From Dasypus novemcinctus (taxonomy: Eukaryota > Chordata > Mammalia > Cingulata > Dasypodidae), in NCBI RefSeq assembly GCF_030445035.2, contig NC_080696.1, positions 24,317,661-24,381,660 of the forward strand: 64,000 nucleotides of DNA, given 5' to 3'. Shown piece after piece: positions 1 to 11,480 of this stretch (position 1 is the first letter of the stretch; each line of letters opens with the position of its first letter). The notes below the pieces were generated by a model, which had not been told where the DNA came from, made no database searches, and saw only the letters and a list, made by a program, of their open reading frames with translations. The position numbers and the translations under genes were made by a program.

Positions 1-620
1 AGACTGGAGGGCTGGGAGCTGAGTAGAGGCCTGGGGGGCCAGGAGCTGAGTTGGAGGCACGATGAGCTGAGAGGCCCATCATCCGAGGTGCCCATCAGCC
101 CTGGGCCCTCATGTTGGCATTCTCCATCCAGCAATGAGTTGGAGACCAGCTTGTGAGCCTGCAAGTGGCCTGTTTCCCAGATCCCTTGCCTGAGAAATGG
201 GGAAAGTATGCCCCATCTTGGAGGGGGTACTGAGGTCCAAGAGGGACATGCATGTTGGGGGCTCAGCTGAAGGGAGATGCTGGGTGATGGCGTGGCCATG
301 TGGGAAGCCTTGAGCCTACCCCTTGTGGGGTCTGGGAGGCACAATTGGAGGCCGTCCCATGTGAGGGTCTGGGTTCCCCCCATTTGTGGCAGACCTATTC
401 TTTCCTGCCATCCTAATACCGTGAGGGGCTCCTCTCCCTGTGCTCTTGGAGCTGGCAGTTGAAATGAGCCTTGGGGTGTGGATCTTGCAGGCTTCTGGTC
501 CTGCCTCCTTGCAGATTAGGGTCAGCCAGGTGGCCCCCAGGGGCTGCAAGTTCCCCCACACCAGACACGCAGAGCTGACTGCCCACTGGCTCTGCACCTG
601 TCGTCTGTCCTCCCCGACAG
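1..620 (+). other. ENTPD6: ENTPD6 intron (3' part)
   Basis: This is the intron upstream of the first ENTPD6 exon seen here. It ends in a pyrimidine-rich acceptor, ccccgacag, at 620. I see no further ENTPD6 coding sequence in it, so the earlier exons (start codon, membrane anchor, apyrase regions 1-4) lie outside the window. The sequence is G+C-rich and I recognise no repeat in it. Confidence 0.7.
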
Positions 621-758
621 TGGGCCTCTACGAGCTGTGCACCAGCAGGGTGGCCGAAGTCCTCCAGAATAAGGTACACAGAACAGAAGAGGTGAAGGAC
701 CTGGATTTCTATGCTTTTTCCTACTACTATGACCTTGCTGCCAGTGTCGGCCTCATAG
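621..758 (+). CDS. ENTPD6: ENTPD6 coding exon (apyrase region 5)
   Basis: This internal exon of ectonucleoside triphosphate diphosphohydrolase 6 encodes 45 complete residues from GLYELC to SVGLI. It starts with the last two bases of a codon and ends with the first base of the next, followed by a gtaagg donor. The segment FYAFSYYYDLA corresponds to apyrase conserved region 5 of the GDA1/CD39 family (family knowledge). The enzyme hydrolyses nucleoside diphosphates, with GDP favoured, in the Golgi/secretory lumen or as a shed form. The wording is much closer to ENTPD6 than to its paralogue ENTPD5, and the downstream PYGB gene gives matching synteny. The frame is open and the splice sites are canonical, so the exon looks functional. 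Confidence 0.93.
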
Positions 759-2655
759 GTAAGGACGCTGCTGAGGATCTGTGCTGTGAGGTGGGCGGGT
801 CCCGGGGCAGAGGGCCCGGCAGGTGATGAGTTTTGTAATCGTGTCACCCTTTGGAATGACAGAAATCCACTAAGGGGGCAGGATCGTGGGGAGACGTCAT
901 GTCGTCTGATTAGGAAGCAGTAAGCTGCCTTGCAACATGTAGACACATCCTCTGAGCCACTTGATAGACACATCTTTAGTGCAGGAGTGGTCACCTGTGG
1001 ATTGAACCTCTGCTCTCTGGCAGGCCGTGTCCTCAGAGCTGTGCACAGACTCAGCCCTTCGGCAGCTCGCCCCTGGGCCTGCGCTGAGCTGACGTCGCTG
1101 TTTTAGGACGCAGGCCCATCCGCGTGGCCCGCCTCTCCTCCATGCCAGGGTCCACCCTGGGCAGGCGTGGGGAAGGTTACGCTCGCTGATCACATGTCTC
1201 CCTAAGGCGTTTCCGAGTCTGGTGCTAACTTCTCTTCCACTCTCCAGTGAGACCACCAAAGGGCAAGAAAAAAACATTGAGAGCTGCCCAGGCTGTTGAT
1301 TTTCAAACTGTGTGGAAATTCTTGACCGGGTTGCAAAGTCAATTTAGCAGGGCATGACCTGAATTTTATTTTTAATGAAATAACTTGAGAATACCGGAAC
1401 AAAATCCTCCTCAGGGTACGGATATTACTGTTTTAAATAAGAAGCTCCCAGAAGAAGCAGGTGGCGTCACAGATGTGGAAGTGGCCTTTCCTAGGCCTGG
1501 CCCTCCCCATGGTGTCCGCAGGGCTCTGCTGCTCCCGCCCTGAGGGCCCGAGAACAGGAAGAGCCCATGTCCTCAGACACTGTGCAGGAGTGGGCGGTCA
1601 GGGGAACAGTGAGCCAGGCCCCTGACGCTGAGCAGGACAGAGAAGGCGTGCTCCCCGGGCACCCCGGAAGCTGATTCCTGAGCTCCCCGACTTGGGGTAT
1701 CACAGTGTCTGCAGCCCACCACACCCCGACTTGGGGGCACCAACTGGGGACCCCCGCATTGGCTGCAGGCCACCCTTTCCCTCAGGGGCCAACTTCCCAG
1801 GGTCACCTGGGAGAGGCTGGCACAGCGCAGTGTGCTGTGCTGTTCTGACTCCCAGAGCTAGGTAGGCCTGCCGCTTTGCTGCTCGGCCTCATTTCTTTTG
1901 ATCTCTCCCGTTGGTCAGACCTGGCTCTGGAAAAACAGTTGGGTCTGTATTCAGAAATCAAATCCACCCTTTAATGGACAAGGCCCACAGTCAAGGAAAA
2001 GTCAGGAGGAGATTTCCTTTCCTCTCAACATGTTGAACACCCAAAACTGCTTGTGTGAGGGTCCCCCAGGTCCACCAGGAAGGGGCCACCTTCTCAGGCA
2101 CAGAAGTTTTGGGGTGTGTTTAAAAAAACATCTGCAGTCCTTGCGGACTGTGGGGCCCAGCGCATCAGGCTTTCTTCCCTTGTGAGAACCCCGGGAAGCC
2201 ATTCCCATATGCTCCAAGTGGGCTTTCTGAGACCCAACACACCACTTCTGACATGGTTTTTCTAAAGAATTTTTTTTCTCAAACCAGAATACCGCTGCTA
2301 AGGTCAGTGTCCCAGCTTCCAGAAACGTTTGTGATTCCATGCTTTTGTTTTTCTTAACTTTAAGACCACTCAGGCTTCATGGCCACCGGGTGCTGGTGGG
2401 CCTCCTCTGGGGGAACATTCCAGGGCTGGGGTGCAGGCGACCCTCCCTCCCTGGGTGGCCCCTGTGCTTCAGCAAGTGGGCACACCCCACCTAGAGGGCA
2501 TGCCCCAAAGCCTCAGGCTGTGTATCACGGGGTCTGGATGTAGCCAAGCGCCCCTGGGAGCTCTGGTCTGGTCCCCATGCTGGGCTCGGCACCACGGTGA
2601 GGTCCATGGCTTCGTGATCCTCTTGAGGCTGTGACGTCTGTTTCTCATCCCACAG
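759..2655 (+). other. ENTPD6: ENTPD6 intron
   Basis: The intron is bounded by a gtaagg donor at 759 and a cccacag acceptor ending at 2655. It is G+C-rich with no clear SINE or L1. Small open frames on either strand here show no recognisable protein similarity and are read as chance. Confidence 0.8.
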
Positions 2656-2712
2656 ATGAGGAGAAAGGAGGCAGCCTGGTCGTCGGGGACTTTGAAGTCG
2701 CAGCCAAGTACG
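2656..2712 (+). CDS. ENTPD6: ENTPD6 coding exon (57 bp)
   Basis: This small internal exon encodes EEKGGSLVVGDFEVAAKY. It completes the Asp codon split from the previous exon and ends with the first base of a Val codon. A gtgagt donor follows. The motif EKGG..VVGDFE.AAKY is typical of ENTPD5/6 C-terminal halves, and the Val-Gly spelling fits ENTPD6. Phases join exactly with the exons at 621-758 and 3879-3991, so the reading frame is continuous across all three. Confidence 0.93.
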
Positions 2713-3878
2713 GTGAGTGGTGGTGGTGCTCCCCGGGGCAGAGGGACAAAGGCATTGAGACTGCCCAGCAGGGGAGAGGACCCTTGGCACCACGGGGGTG
2801 GGACCGTGGCGTTCAGCATGCCCCCAGCGCCCACCGGGGATGAAGACTCGCTCGGTCTCAGGGCTCCCAGCTGCAGGGCGTGAGGAACGAGCTCCCTGCA
2901 TTTCATTTTTTTCTGATGCTCTAGCTGTGCTGCCTGGGTGTCCCAGCAAAGTCACGGTGCCCACTAGAACCTGAGGAGAGCTCAAGGGCCGTCCCTGTGA
3001 GCGCCCCAGAATGGAGCCAAGCCACTCTGATCCTCTGAGTCCTCTGCCCACCCCACACTCACCCCACGGCCGGCGGCAAGTGGAGTCTGGCCCCTTTGGC
3101 CGCCATTCCCAGGTCACAGGTCCAAAGAGTTCAACTTTTATCTTTCCCCACTTGAGGTTCCCTTCCCCAAAAGAATCAATTTTTTATCCCTAAACTTTTG
3201 GGGAGTGGGTGTAGCTCAGTGGTTGAGCACCTGTTTCTCATGTACGAGGTTCCAGCTTCAATCCCCAGTATCTCCTAGAAGGAGAGAGAGAGAGGGAGAT
3301 GAGGTAGATGAATAAATAAATAGATAACTTGAGAGAGAATGATTTTTTAAAAAAAAACACATCACTGCAGGTTTATCCCCACTGACCCCACCAGGACAAA
3401 GGTTCCCAGGAGAATTCTGAGGCAGTTTTAGGTGGATTGCAACCTGGGAGCCACAGTGGGTTACACTGAGTCAGCTTGGGCGACCTTCCCTTCCACAGAA
3501 AGAAAGCCCAAGTGCCATCCAGGGTCACTCTTTGGGAGGCAGCCAGGTGACCAGGGCAGAGATGAGACCTGGAGACCTAGCTCAGGAAGCTAGGTGGCCT
3601 TCCAACCAGGACACCAAGACAAAGGATTCAGGTCCCGCTGGATCCTAAGGTCCCCTACACCCGACCCTGCTTCATGGGCTGGGCTCTTCCCGTCAACTTC
3701 CTACTCCAAGCTGCTGCTTGTTTCCTGGAGACCTGGGCGGCGGCCGTGCCAGGCGCTTTGTGGCCACGGTGGGCACCCCCAGGTAGCAGAGCCGTGGTCT
3801 GCTCGCCTCCCCTCCTCCCCCACCCCCAAGGAGTGAATCTTTCAGACACTGACTGGGGAGCTGCCATCTCTACCCTAG
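2713..3878 (+). other. ENTPD6: ENTPD6 intron
   Basis: The intron runs from a gtgagt donor to a ctaccctag acceptor. It contains one short tRNA-derived SINE at about 3199-3345 and otherwise G+C-rich unique sequence. Confidence 0.8.
3199..3345 (+). mobile_element. DAS-I/II-type SINE, short
   Basis: The tRNA-like head has an A box (gtagctcagtggttgagc) and a B-box-like stretch (cttcaatcccc). It is followed by a purine-rich (gaga) tract, aaataaata repeats and an A-run. This is the short tRNA-derived SINE type seen in armadillos. The sequence has drifted from the cleaner copies at 43.7 and 52.8 kb, so the insertion is probably older. Confidence 0.75.
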
Positions 3879-3991
3879 TGTGCCGGACAATGGAGGTCCA
3901 CCCGCAGAACAGCCCTTTCGCATGCATGGACCTCACCTACGTCAGCTGGCTGCTTCAAGAGCTCGGCTTTCCGGGGGACAAAGAGCTGAAG
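3879..3991 (+). CDS. ENTPD6: ENTPD6 coding exon
   Basis: This internal exon encodes 37 full residues, CRTMEVHPQN through GDKELK, after completing a split Val codon. A gtaagg donor follows at 3992. The central SPFxCMDLTYVS..LLQ stretch is a hallmark of the C-terminal lobe of ENTPD5 and ENTPD6. Differences from the human protein as I remember it (for example a Trp in the YVSxLLQ segment) are ordinary substitutions. No stop or frameshift is present. Confidence 0.93.
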
Positions 3992-4355
3992 GTAAGGAGT
4001 TGCCTCCCTGGCACGCACCTCCCACCCTGGACATGGCAAGCGTCTGGGAAAGGCGGCTCTGAGTTGTATCTCCCCCATCCCACTCCCTGGTTCCCAAGGA
4101 GCGGCCCAGAGTGGCTTCAGGTCTGCTTCAAGGGCTCTGTCCACACAACTGTCACTGTGGCCTGGCCCCCATCTCGACGTGGCCGCCCCTCCCCGTGTAC
4201 GGCCCAACCCCAGGCTCTCCGTGTTCATGATGTCCCTCTGCCTTGCCCCCTCTGTGCACCTGATGGCCCAACCGTGGTCTCTACGTGTGCATGACGGCCT
4301 TTTGCCTAGGTGTTCCATGCATGACAGCCCTTTCTGCCCTCCTCATGTTTCCCAG
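3992..4355 (+). other. ENTPD6: ENTPD6 last intron
   Basis: This short intron has a gtaagg donor and a tttcccag acceptor. It holds an imperfect internal repetition of 'ggcccaacc..ggtctctacgtgtgcatga' type sequence (about 4200-4325). No other feature is seen. Confidence 0.8.
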
Positions 4356-4454
4356 CTGACTCGGAAGATTGACGGTGTTGAGACCAGCTGGGCTCTGGGC
4401 GCCATCTTTCACTACATCGACAACCTGACCCAACTGAAGAGCCCAGGCTCGTAG
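4356..4454 (+). CDS. ENTPD6: ENTPD6 terminal coding exon
   Basis: This exon starts in phase 0 directly after cccag and encodes 32 residues, LTRKIDGVET to LKSPGS, then a TAG at 4452-4454. The ETSWALGAIFHYID core is the conserved C-terminal motif of the GDA1/CD39 nucleotidases, and the short tail ending in SPGS resembles the human ENTPD6 terminus (SPAS). With the three upstream exons it gives about 134 C-terminal residues of a protein that is about 484 residues long in human. The C terminus therefore appears full length and intact. Confidence 0.94.
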   Translation: MTRKIDGVETSWALGAIFHYIDNLTQLKSPGS

Positions 4455-4690
4455 CGGCCCAGCCCCACAATGGGGCTTCCTGTTGCCAGGCCGCCCCGCT
4501 CCTGCCCTCCCCAGTATGCATGGTGGGACCCTCGGATTTACCCTGAAACCTTCCCAAAACGGCAACAGTCTCTCTGAGAACAGCTTCTCATCCTGGTCCG
4601 TCCATTGGCACAACAAGACTATGATTTCATCTTGACTCTGCTGTTGGTGTGCCAGAAGAAGGCACAGCCTAGGCCGCCGGGGCCTGCGCA

Positions 4691-4740
4691 CCATCCTCCC
4701 TCCTCCCCCCTCCCTGCTCCCTCCTCCCTCCTCCCTGCTC
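4691..4740. repeat. CT-rich low-complexity tract
   Basis: A pyrimidine-only stretch of ctcc/ctgctcc units lies in the ENTPD6 3'UTR. It is a simple-sequence tract and no function is inferred. Confidence 0.8.
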
Positions 4741-5787
4741 TCTGAGCAGAGTTCTCAGACTTGGAGTTCTCAGTGTCACAGGCCTGGCCTGTGCCTTAGC
4801 ATCACCTGTGCATCACAGAGCTGCACACCCATGTGACCTGGGGGTCAGGGATAGAGCAGGGGGTGGAAGAGAAGGAGCAAGCCCAGATGCTTCTCTTCAC
4901 CTGCCTCGGAGCCAGGTGGGCAGTGAGAGCATACGTTGAGGCCGGCGCATGCAGGCCCTGAGCCCTACTGGGTGGGCTCCCCCACGCCAGCCCCTCTAAC
5001 TGCAGGGGTGGTCCTGCTGTGATGCTGCCCCCTGTGGTTTCCTCCCTGGGGGGCCAAGCTCCACCTTCTATGGGGATGTCACATAGGTGGCCCTGCTATT
5101 CCTGTGGAAAGCCGGGTGAATGCAGGGTGCCCCAGAACAGATGACTCCCCAGAGGGGAGGTGCCACTGTGAGCTTTGGAATTGAACAGGTTCATCTCTTC
5201 CTTGGATGTGGTCATGTGAGATGACCCAAGTCAGTTTTTCCTTGAATCTTCAAGTGGTTTGGTTTAGGGTTCACTGGCAGAGTTGTCGCTATGAATAGTC
5301 CTGTACTCCAAAAAGAAGAGGGGCTGAGGGGCAGGATACTGCCTCATCGACCCTTGTGCCCACCCTTCCAAAAAGCCTTTAAGCGTAAGCAGGATGCTGC
5401 GAGTCACTTGCTGTATAAATATGTAGAGCCGTGGTGCTTCGGTTCCAGGTCTCTGAGTGATGTCTCTGTAGTGTGGGTACTTGTGTAAGTTGTGTTCTTA
5501 CAGTGCCCCACCCCACCCTGGTCTGCGCCCAACTCCTCATCCAGTGAATGTATCGCTACCCTGAGCCAAGGCCGCAGCCGGCTGGCAGAGCTGAGCCAGA
5601 GGGCAGAGCTGCAGCCCCAGGAGCCCTCCCCGCCCTCCTCGGTGTCTTGCCCTCAGCTGACCTGCCTATGAGCAGCAGGAGATGGCTGAGTCGGGATGAG
5701 CTCCGTGGGGTCCCCACCGCCAGCTCGGACACTTGCACCATGAATGTATGGGACTTGGAACAAGCTGGCCCTTGTGTGCTCCACCCC

Positions 5788-5793
5788 AATAAA
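5788..5793 (+). terminator. ENTPD6: ENTPD6 poly(A) signal
   Basis: A canonical AATAAA sits about 1.33 kb after the stop codon, followed by a pyrimidine-rich stretch (ctcttctctctg). It is the only clean hexamer in the downstream unique sequence and is the likely 3' end of ENTPD6. Confidence 0.75.
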
Positions 5794-5812
5794 GGTTTAC
5801 AAGGCTCTTCTC

Positions 5813-7439
5813 TCTGACCCCTCGTGGTATGAACAACGGCCTGTTCCATCCTTTCACAGAGTACGCGTGAAGCCCTGTTTACTCATATTTGAAGAAGCCT
5901 GCCAGAATGCTGTGGTAGAGGGGGTGGTGGCTTTAAGCCCTGTGGGGTTTATCTTATGGAGGACTCATGAGGAGGCACCTGGAGGCCTGGCCTTCCATTC
6001 CTCCTGGCATCCCCCTGGTCAGTGAGTGATCCTACTTTGTGCGGGCAGCAGGGCCCACAGGGCACAGGGTACTCTGATGAGCTACCCTCCGCAGGGTTCT
6101 GCAGACTGTCACCACCCTTCTGGGGACACTAGCCCACCATGGGTTGTGTTGAGGCTCTAAGGGCACCACCAGCAGCTTGGTTTTCTCCAGCCAGAAAAAG
6201 CTGGAGAACAAGTTGTAGACCCTCTGTGTCGGGCAAGGCTCTGCCTTTCATGGGGGACCATCCAGAAGGGAGTGTGTGCCTGGAACATGCCAGAGCCCAC
6301 TCCGAGCACCCCTACCTGGCTTGGATTTCAGGGTGTCCAGGGCACCACAGACCCAGATGAGCAAGATGTGTGATAGGGACCTTTAGAGAAGGGTCTCTGC
6401 AGGTGAGAAGCAAGAAAATAACTCACTCCTTGCCTCCCAGAAGCTTCATTTCCCAGTGGGCAGAGGCAGGAGAGGGGTCTCAGTGAAGTTTGAGCAGCTC
6501 AGTGCCTGCAGGATGTTCAGAAAAACGGACATCAACTCTACAACCTGTTAGTACCTCAACCCCAGAGGCTGGAGGGAAACACCTGGACTCGACGAACTAA
6601 TGAAGCCAGCTGTCATCTACCACTGGTTTCCCCCAAAACTTAGAGCTGCTGGGGGAGAAGTCCAGAGGTCTATAGTCAACCCAGACAGGGAATGGCAAAG
6701 CAGGAGAGATTTCACCCTGCCCTCCAAGTTAAAAAAAAAAAAACCATGAGGATGAACCCATTGCCAAGGACATCTTCCCACCCACACTTAATGGGCCTGC
6801 CTTGGCAAGTCCCCGGCCCTTTCCTTCCATAATATCTCATTGTTTAAATATTTAAAGGACTCCCTAGGCTGGGAAATAAAAGATGCATTAAGGTAAGAGT
6901 GAAAATTGATTCAGTCCATTTAAAGGAAATCGGCGATCTCCCTTATGCAAAAGTATAAATAATTGGAGGTTTCCCAGAAGATTACCCAATAAGACATGGA
7001 ATATTTTTGGGCCCAGGAAAATGTGCAAGTCATTTCAGTTTGAGTGTCTTGTATTGATAATAGAATTAGGCTCTTGTTTCTTAACATCACAGCACACGAT
7101 GAAAGGCACAAACCGTTATACAGCAAGATTTGTGTCTCCGCCCGCCACCTACCAAGAACATGTGCCTAGACCAGTTGGCTGTTAGCTCTCAGATGAGTGA
7201 CACACCACACACTAGCCTGCCCTTCACACATCACCCTATTTCTGTGTTCACATTAACATCTCAGAGACCTTCCACGTCAGTACGCAGAAAGCTGGAGAGG
7301 TCCCAGGAGGGCCACGTGCTGCTCCTTTGTCCCCATGGCAGGACCAGAAATTAATCAACCCTGTGGCATCAAGTTTCCAATAGTCTATTCCTGTGCATGT
7401 GACACCTGGACATTACTGGATGATCGGGTATGAGCATTT
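5813..7439. other. Intergenic, no feature recognised
   Basis: This is unique-looking sequence after the ENTPD6 3' end. There is a 12-base A-run near 6731. I see no exon-like coding segment or clear repeat. Confidence 0.5.
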
Positions 7440-8340
7440 TTTATTTTAATAAACATTGCCAGATTTCCCTTCAAAGAGGTGTCACTTCACAATTCCACTA
7501 GCAGGTGCCACTGCTGGCTTCCCAGGGCCCTCACCAACACCACTATGGCCAAGCTTCCTCTTTTGTTTTTAATTAGAGGAGTCATAGGTTTACAGAAAAA
7601 TCATGCAGAAAATACAGCATTCCCATATACCCTCACCCTCCCCAATATTAACACTTTGCATTTGTGTGATACCCTTGTTACAGCCAATGAAAGAATATTA
7701 TAGTTACACTATGAACTACAGTTACGGCCAACCTTTTTGATCTTCGCCATTCTCACAGGTGAAAAAAAAAGGTAACTGGTAGTTTTAATATGCATTTTAA
7801 TATGCATCTGATATGTTTAAGACCCAATTTAACATGCATCTGATATGTTTAAGACCCTTTGTTGTGAAATGTCTGTTCATGTCCCTTGATAATTTTTCTA
7901 TATGATTGTAGTCAGTATGTAATTGATTTTAGGAGCTCTTTATGTAGTAAGGAAATTAGCCCATGGTGATGTAATATGTTGCAAATATTTTCTCCATTCT
8001 AGTATTTTTGGCTTTGTTTATGGTGGCTTTTTCAATCTGCATTTTTCATTTTTAGTAGTTTAAATTTATGAAATTGGTATTTTTGTACAAATTTATTTAT
8101 GACTTCAGCGTTTTGTGTCCTCATTAGAAAGGTGTCCCCACTGAGATTATTTTTAAAGTTAACCAATTAACTATTTTGTTTGATTGATTTTGTTGTGGTG
8201 AAATATATGTAACATGAGATTTGGCATTTTAGTCATTTTCAAGTGTGCAACTCAGTGGCATTCAATTACATTCCCAGTGTTGTACAACCCTCCCCACTAT
8301 CTAATTCCAAAACTTTTCCATCACCCAAGTAGAACCGATA
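7440..8340 (-). mobile_element. Old L1 fragments, antisense
   Basis: AT-rich sequence reads as reverse-oriented L1-type DNA: 'caattccactagcagg..' antisense ORF2/3'UTR wording, then 'cccatataccctcaccctccccaatattaac', a 3'UTR-like piece also seen near 38.9 kb. There is an internal 33-40-bp near-duplication (about 7790-7860, 'catctgatatgtttaagaccc' twice). No intact frame is present. Confidence 0.55.
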
Positions 8341-8639
8341 GTGTTGTTATGGTTTTAGAATTTACATGACTTAAAGAACTCACAGCACATACTTTTGATG
8401 ACCCTCAGGCAGCAAATCATTGGCTTAGGATGGATTTGATTTTCAGAGTCATGGAGAGGCAAGTTTGATGTTCAGTCTGGGGCAATACCATTTTTGGTTA
8501 GAATCAAGAGTGACTATAAAGTACTGGGGCAATTCCAAAAGGGAACTTACAAAAGCATGTGGAATCAGAGCAGTATTAATAATATAAACACAGTCTCCCA
8601 GGGCTAGAGCTTTGAGGAAAGTCCCACTAATTTGGATGT

Positions 8640-9020
8640 GCAATTTCTGCTTGAGCTATTTTTATCCCCCACTGAGATGGCTCCCTTGTCTGTTTGCTCA
8701 TTGTTTTTTTTGCTCGTTTGTGCTCATTGTCTGTTTGTTTTTCTTCTTCAGGAGGCCCTGGGAACCGAACCCAGAACCTCCCATGTGGGAGGCAGGCACC
8801 CAACTGCTTGAGCCACATCTGCTCCCTGCTTGTTTTGTTTATGCTCATTGTCTGCTTGTTATTTGCTTATTGTCTTGCTCATTGTTTTTGCTTGTTGTCT
8901 GCTTGTTTTTGCTTGTTTTCTCTTGTCTGTTTGTCTTCTTTAGGAAGTACCGGGAACCAAACCCATGACCTCCCATGTCAGAGGCGGGCGCTCAACTTTT
9001 CAAACCACATCCACTCCCCA
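8640..9020 (-). mobile_element. DAS-II-type SINE, two tRNA units, reverse
   Basis: Two reverse-complement tRNA-like units (about 8747-8825 and 8938-9018) each carry an inverted B box (gaaccgaaccc, gaaccaaaccc), the 'acctccca' element and an inverted A box (gagccacatctgctccc in the first unit). They are separated by a degenerate 'tgctcattgtctgcttgtt' repeat. This is the longer, dimeric layout of the armadillo tRNA-derived SINE. Confidence 0.75.
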
Positions 9021-9972
9021 GTTGAGTTGTTTTTAAAATGACTTGTTTGGAGACCTTGAAACATGAGGAATGCTTGAAGTAACTGGGGATGTTCAGCCTG
9101 GAGAGAGTAGTCTGAGAGTGGAAAGGATATAACTGTCTACAATGTTACTAGAAGGATGATCAGACATTAATTACCTTTGTCTGTGGTACGCCACAGGTCA
9201 GAGCTCCAACAAATGGGTAGAAATCCCTGGGAGACTGGTTTGAGGTTTCTAACTCTCAAATCATTAAAGATGCCCCAAAGTATTATGAGATCTCCCTTCA
9301 CAGGCTCCTGGGGATGGAATTCTTGCATTAAAATGAGAGGCTCGAATCAGCAACTTTCAAAGTCTTGTCAACACTCCTAAGATTCTTGGATTCTCCTTGA
9401 AAATTATCTTGAAAATCATGTCCAGGTAGGCAAATGTAGGTATAACTTTCCTCAGTTTTAAATTAAAATGATAATAGAGCTGATATTTACTGAGGGCTCA
9501 CTGCATGTCTGAAACAGTGCTAAGGCTTGGTGCATGTGTATTCAAGGATGTGGTTATCACAGCAGCCCACAGGGGAGGTACTGTTATCTCCATCATACGG
9601 TTAAGAAACTGGGCTTAATGAAGCCAAACTGGCTTGTCCCAAGCTGAAAAATGAGGGTTGGAGGAGCCACCACTTGTACTCAGATCTGGGTGTTTCAAAC
9701 CTCAAACTAGTAGGCTGTGTTGCCTCCCAAAGCTAAAACTAGTAGCCAAGCACTTCTTCCTAATTATATCAGGCCTTTTACTCAACTCATTTATCAAAAG
9801 ACAGGCTCTCCACTGAAGAAGTAATCATCACAATAATGATGCACTTTGCAATATTTAGGAAAGTAGCTTTCCAATCCAAAAAAAATATTAAAACAAGTCC
9901 TACTTCCTTACTGGTTGCATTATCATTTTGGCAGCCTCTGATTCTTACTTTTCCTGTGTTATTGAATTGGGG
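9021..9972. other. Intergenic, no feature recognised
   Basis: Unique sequence with no support for a gene. The piece at about 9460-9740 ('gagctgatatttactgagggctcactgcatg') resembles an old MIR-like SINE, but I could not define its ends. Confidence 0.4.
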
Positions 9973-10420
9973 TGATGGTTAAGTTCATGTGCCAATTTGG
10001 CCAGGTGATGATACCCAGTTATTTGGTCCTGTGAGGGTATTTCATGGACTTAAATCATCAGTCAGTTGATGGTGTCTATGGCTGACGACATCTACGATCA
10101 GCTGAGGAGGTTGCCTTCAGTAATGAGAGACCTTTCATCCAATCAAATGAAGGCCTTAAAAGGAGAAGCAATGCCTTCAGCAGTCAGAAGAGAAAATTTC
10201 CATCTCTATCTCAGCCAGCCAGCTTCTCCTGGGGAATTCATTGAAAACCTTCATTGGAGTTCCCAGCTTGGGACCTACCCTACAGAATTTGGACTTGTCA
10301 ATCCCCACAGTCAGGTGAGACAATCCCTATTTTAAAAATCTCATAATATTTACATAATATATTTATACAAAAACATATCTCCTTTTGGTTCTGTTTCCCT
10401 AGAGAACCCTGACAAATTCA
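9973..10420 (+). mobile_element. LTR-like element ending CCCTGACAAATTCA
   Basis: The element begins TGATGGTTAAG and ends gagaaccctgacaaattca. The same family, in reverse, occurs at 23128 and 44967, where it starts with the inverted motif attagtcagg/attagtcagt. TG...CA termini and the recurrent end motif suggest a MaLR-like LTR. No clear target duplication was found for this copy. Confidence 0.5.
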
Positions 10421-10789
10421 GATGGGTAAACGGTTTCTGTTTAAGAGCTTAAGTGCAAGCTTCCAGATCCTAAGTGTCTGACACATGATTTAAATCATTT
10501 ATAAGTAGATAACCCCTTATAAGGCTTCCTGTCACAAGAAGTCTCTCTAAAGGTCAGAAGAACAGCAGGCCGGTGTTTTTAATGAGCTTGGACTCTAAAT
10601 ATAACTTCCTAATGCAACGTGCCCGACAAATATGGCTATGTGGTTTGTCCATAGCTGCTCAGGAAGGACAGGTGGGGATTGTGGTTCTGCAAACAAAAAA
10701 GCCAAAGCTCGGAGGCCCACAAGGACTTGTTATAAAACAACAGGGTTATTTAACAAAGAGATGGGACTATAAACCAGGGGTTTTAGAAG

Positions 10790-11165
10790 ATAAAAATATT
10801 ATTTGACCATAAAAAGGAATGACATACTGATGCATGCTACAATCATGGATGAGCCTTGAAAAACATTCTGCTAAGTGAAATAAGCCAGACACAAAAACCA
10901 TGCATTGTATGATTCCATTTATATGAAAGGTCTGGAAGAGGCAAATCTGTACAGACAGAAATAGTGGTTTCCAGGGCTGGAGGAGAAAGGAATGGGAAGT
11001 TACCATGCTAATTGGTCCAAATGCAGGGTTTCTCTGTGAGTAATGAAAATGTTCTGAACTTGGATTATGGAGATGGTTACACAACTCTGTAAATATACTA
11101 AAAACCATTGTATTGTAAACTTTAAATAGTTGATCTTTATGTTATTAAATTATATCTCAATAAGG
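10790..11165 (+). mobile_element. L1M-type 3' end fragment
   Basis: It reads 'gaccataaaaaggaatgaca..' through 'ggtttccagggctggagg' and 'ggagatggttacacaactc' to 'aaattatatctcaataag', the standard wording of an old mammalian L1 3' end in sense. It is truncated at the 5' side and non-coding. Confidence 0.7.
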
Positions 11166-11480
11166 GGTGGGGGGGCGGTTAGCTCTAGAAAAGCAGAGTA
11201 ATAACCAGTGAGTCCCTCTTCAGAAAGTTCCCTTTAGGTTTAACTATATCTTAGGGTTTTATTCTAGTCTGAAAGTGTATGACCCTTCTCCTTAATTCAA
11301 CTTTTCAACTTTTTTCAGCCTTGTCATGGTCTCTTCTTAAACCAGTGCGCTAAGAGATTCCCTCTTTGCTGAAGGGTCAGGTTCACTGGTTTGCAGTTGA
11401 ACCTCTGGTCCAGCAGATGCTTGGCTCATGGGGAGGGGCTCTTAAATGCCTATTGAATGATGGAAAGCTGCCTGAAAGAA

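Larger units (their letters stand above)
4455..5812 (+). other. ENTPD6: ENTPD6 3' UTR
   Basis: This is the inferred 3' untranslated region, from the TAG at 4454 to just past an AATAAA at 5788-5793. It has no intervening SINE or L1, fitting a transcribed, selectively cleaner region. The cleavage position is estimated at 15-20 bases after the hexamer. Confidence 0.75.

Noticed and set aside
413-994. Minus-strand 193-codon frame at the window start
   Set aside because: It is the antisense shadow of an ENTPD6 exon (621-758) and G+C-rich introns, with no recognisable domain.
621-4454. ENTPD5 as the identity of the first gene
   Set aside because: The paralogue has a different spelling around the EKGG and SPFxCMDL segments and a different C terminus. 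Adjacency to PYGB also fits ENTPD6.
8840-8935. Regularly spaced tgctcattg/tgcttgtt repeats, checked as a possible CRISPR-like or minisatellite array
   Set aside because: They are the degenerate internal array of a DAS-II-type SINE in reverse. There are no unique spacers, and the host is a mammal.
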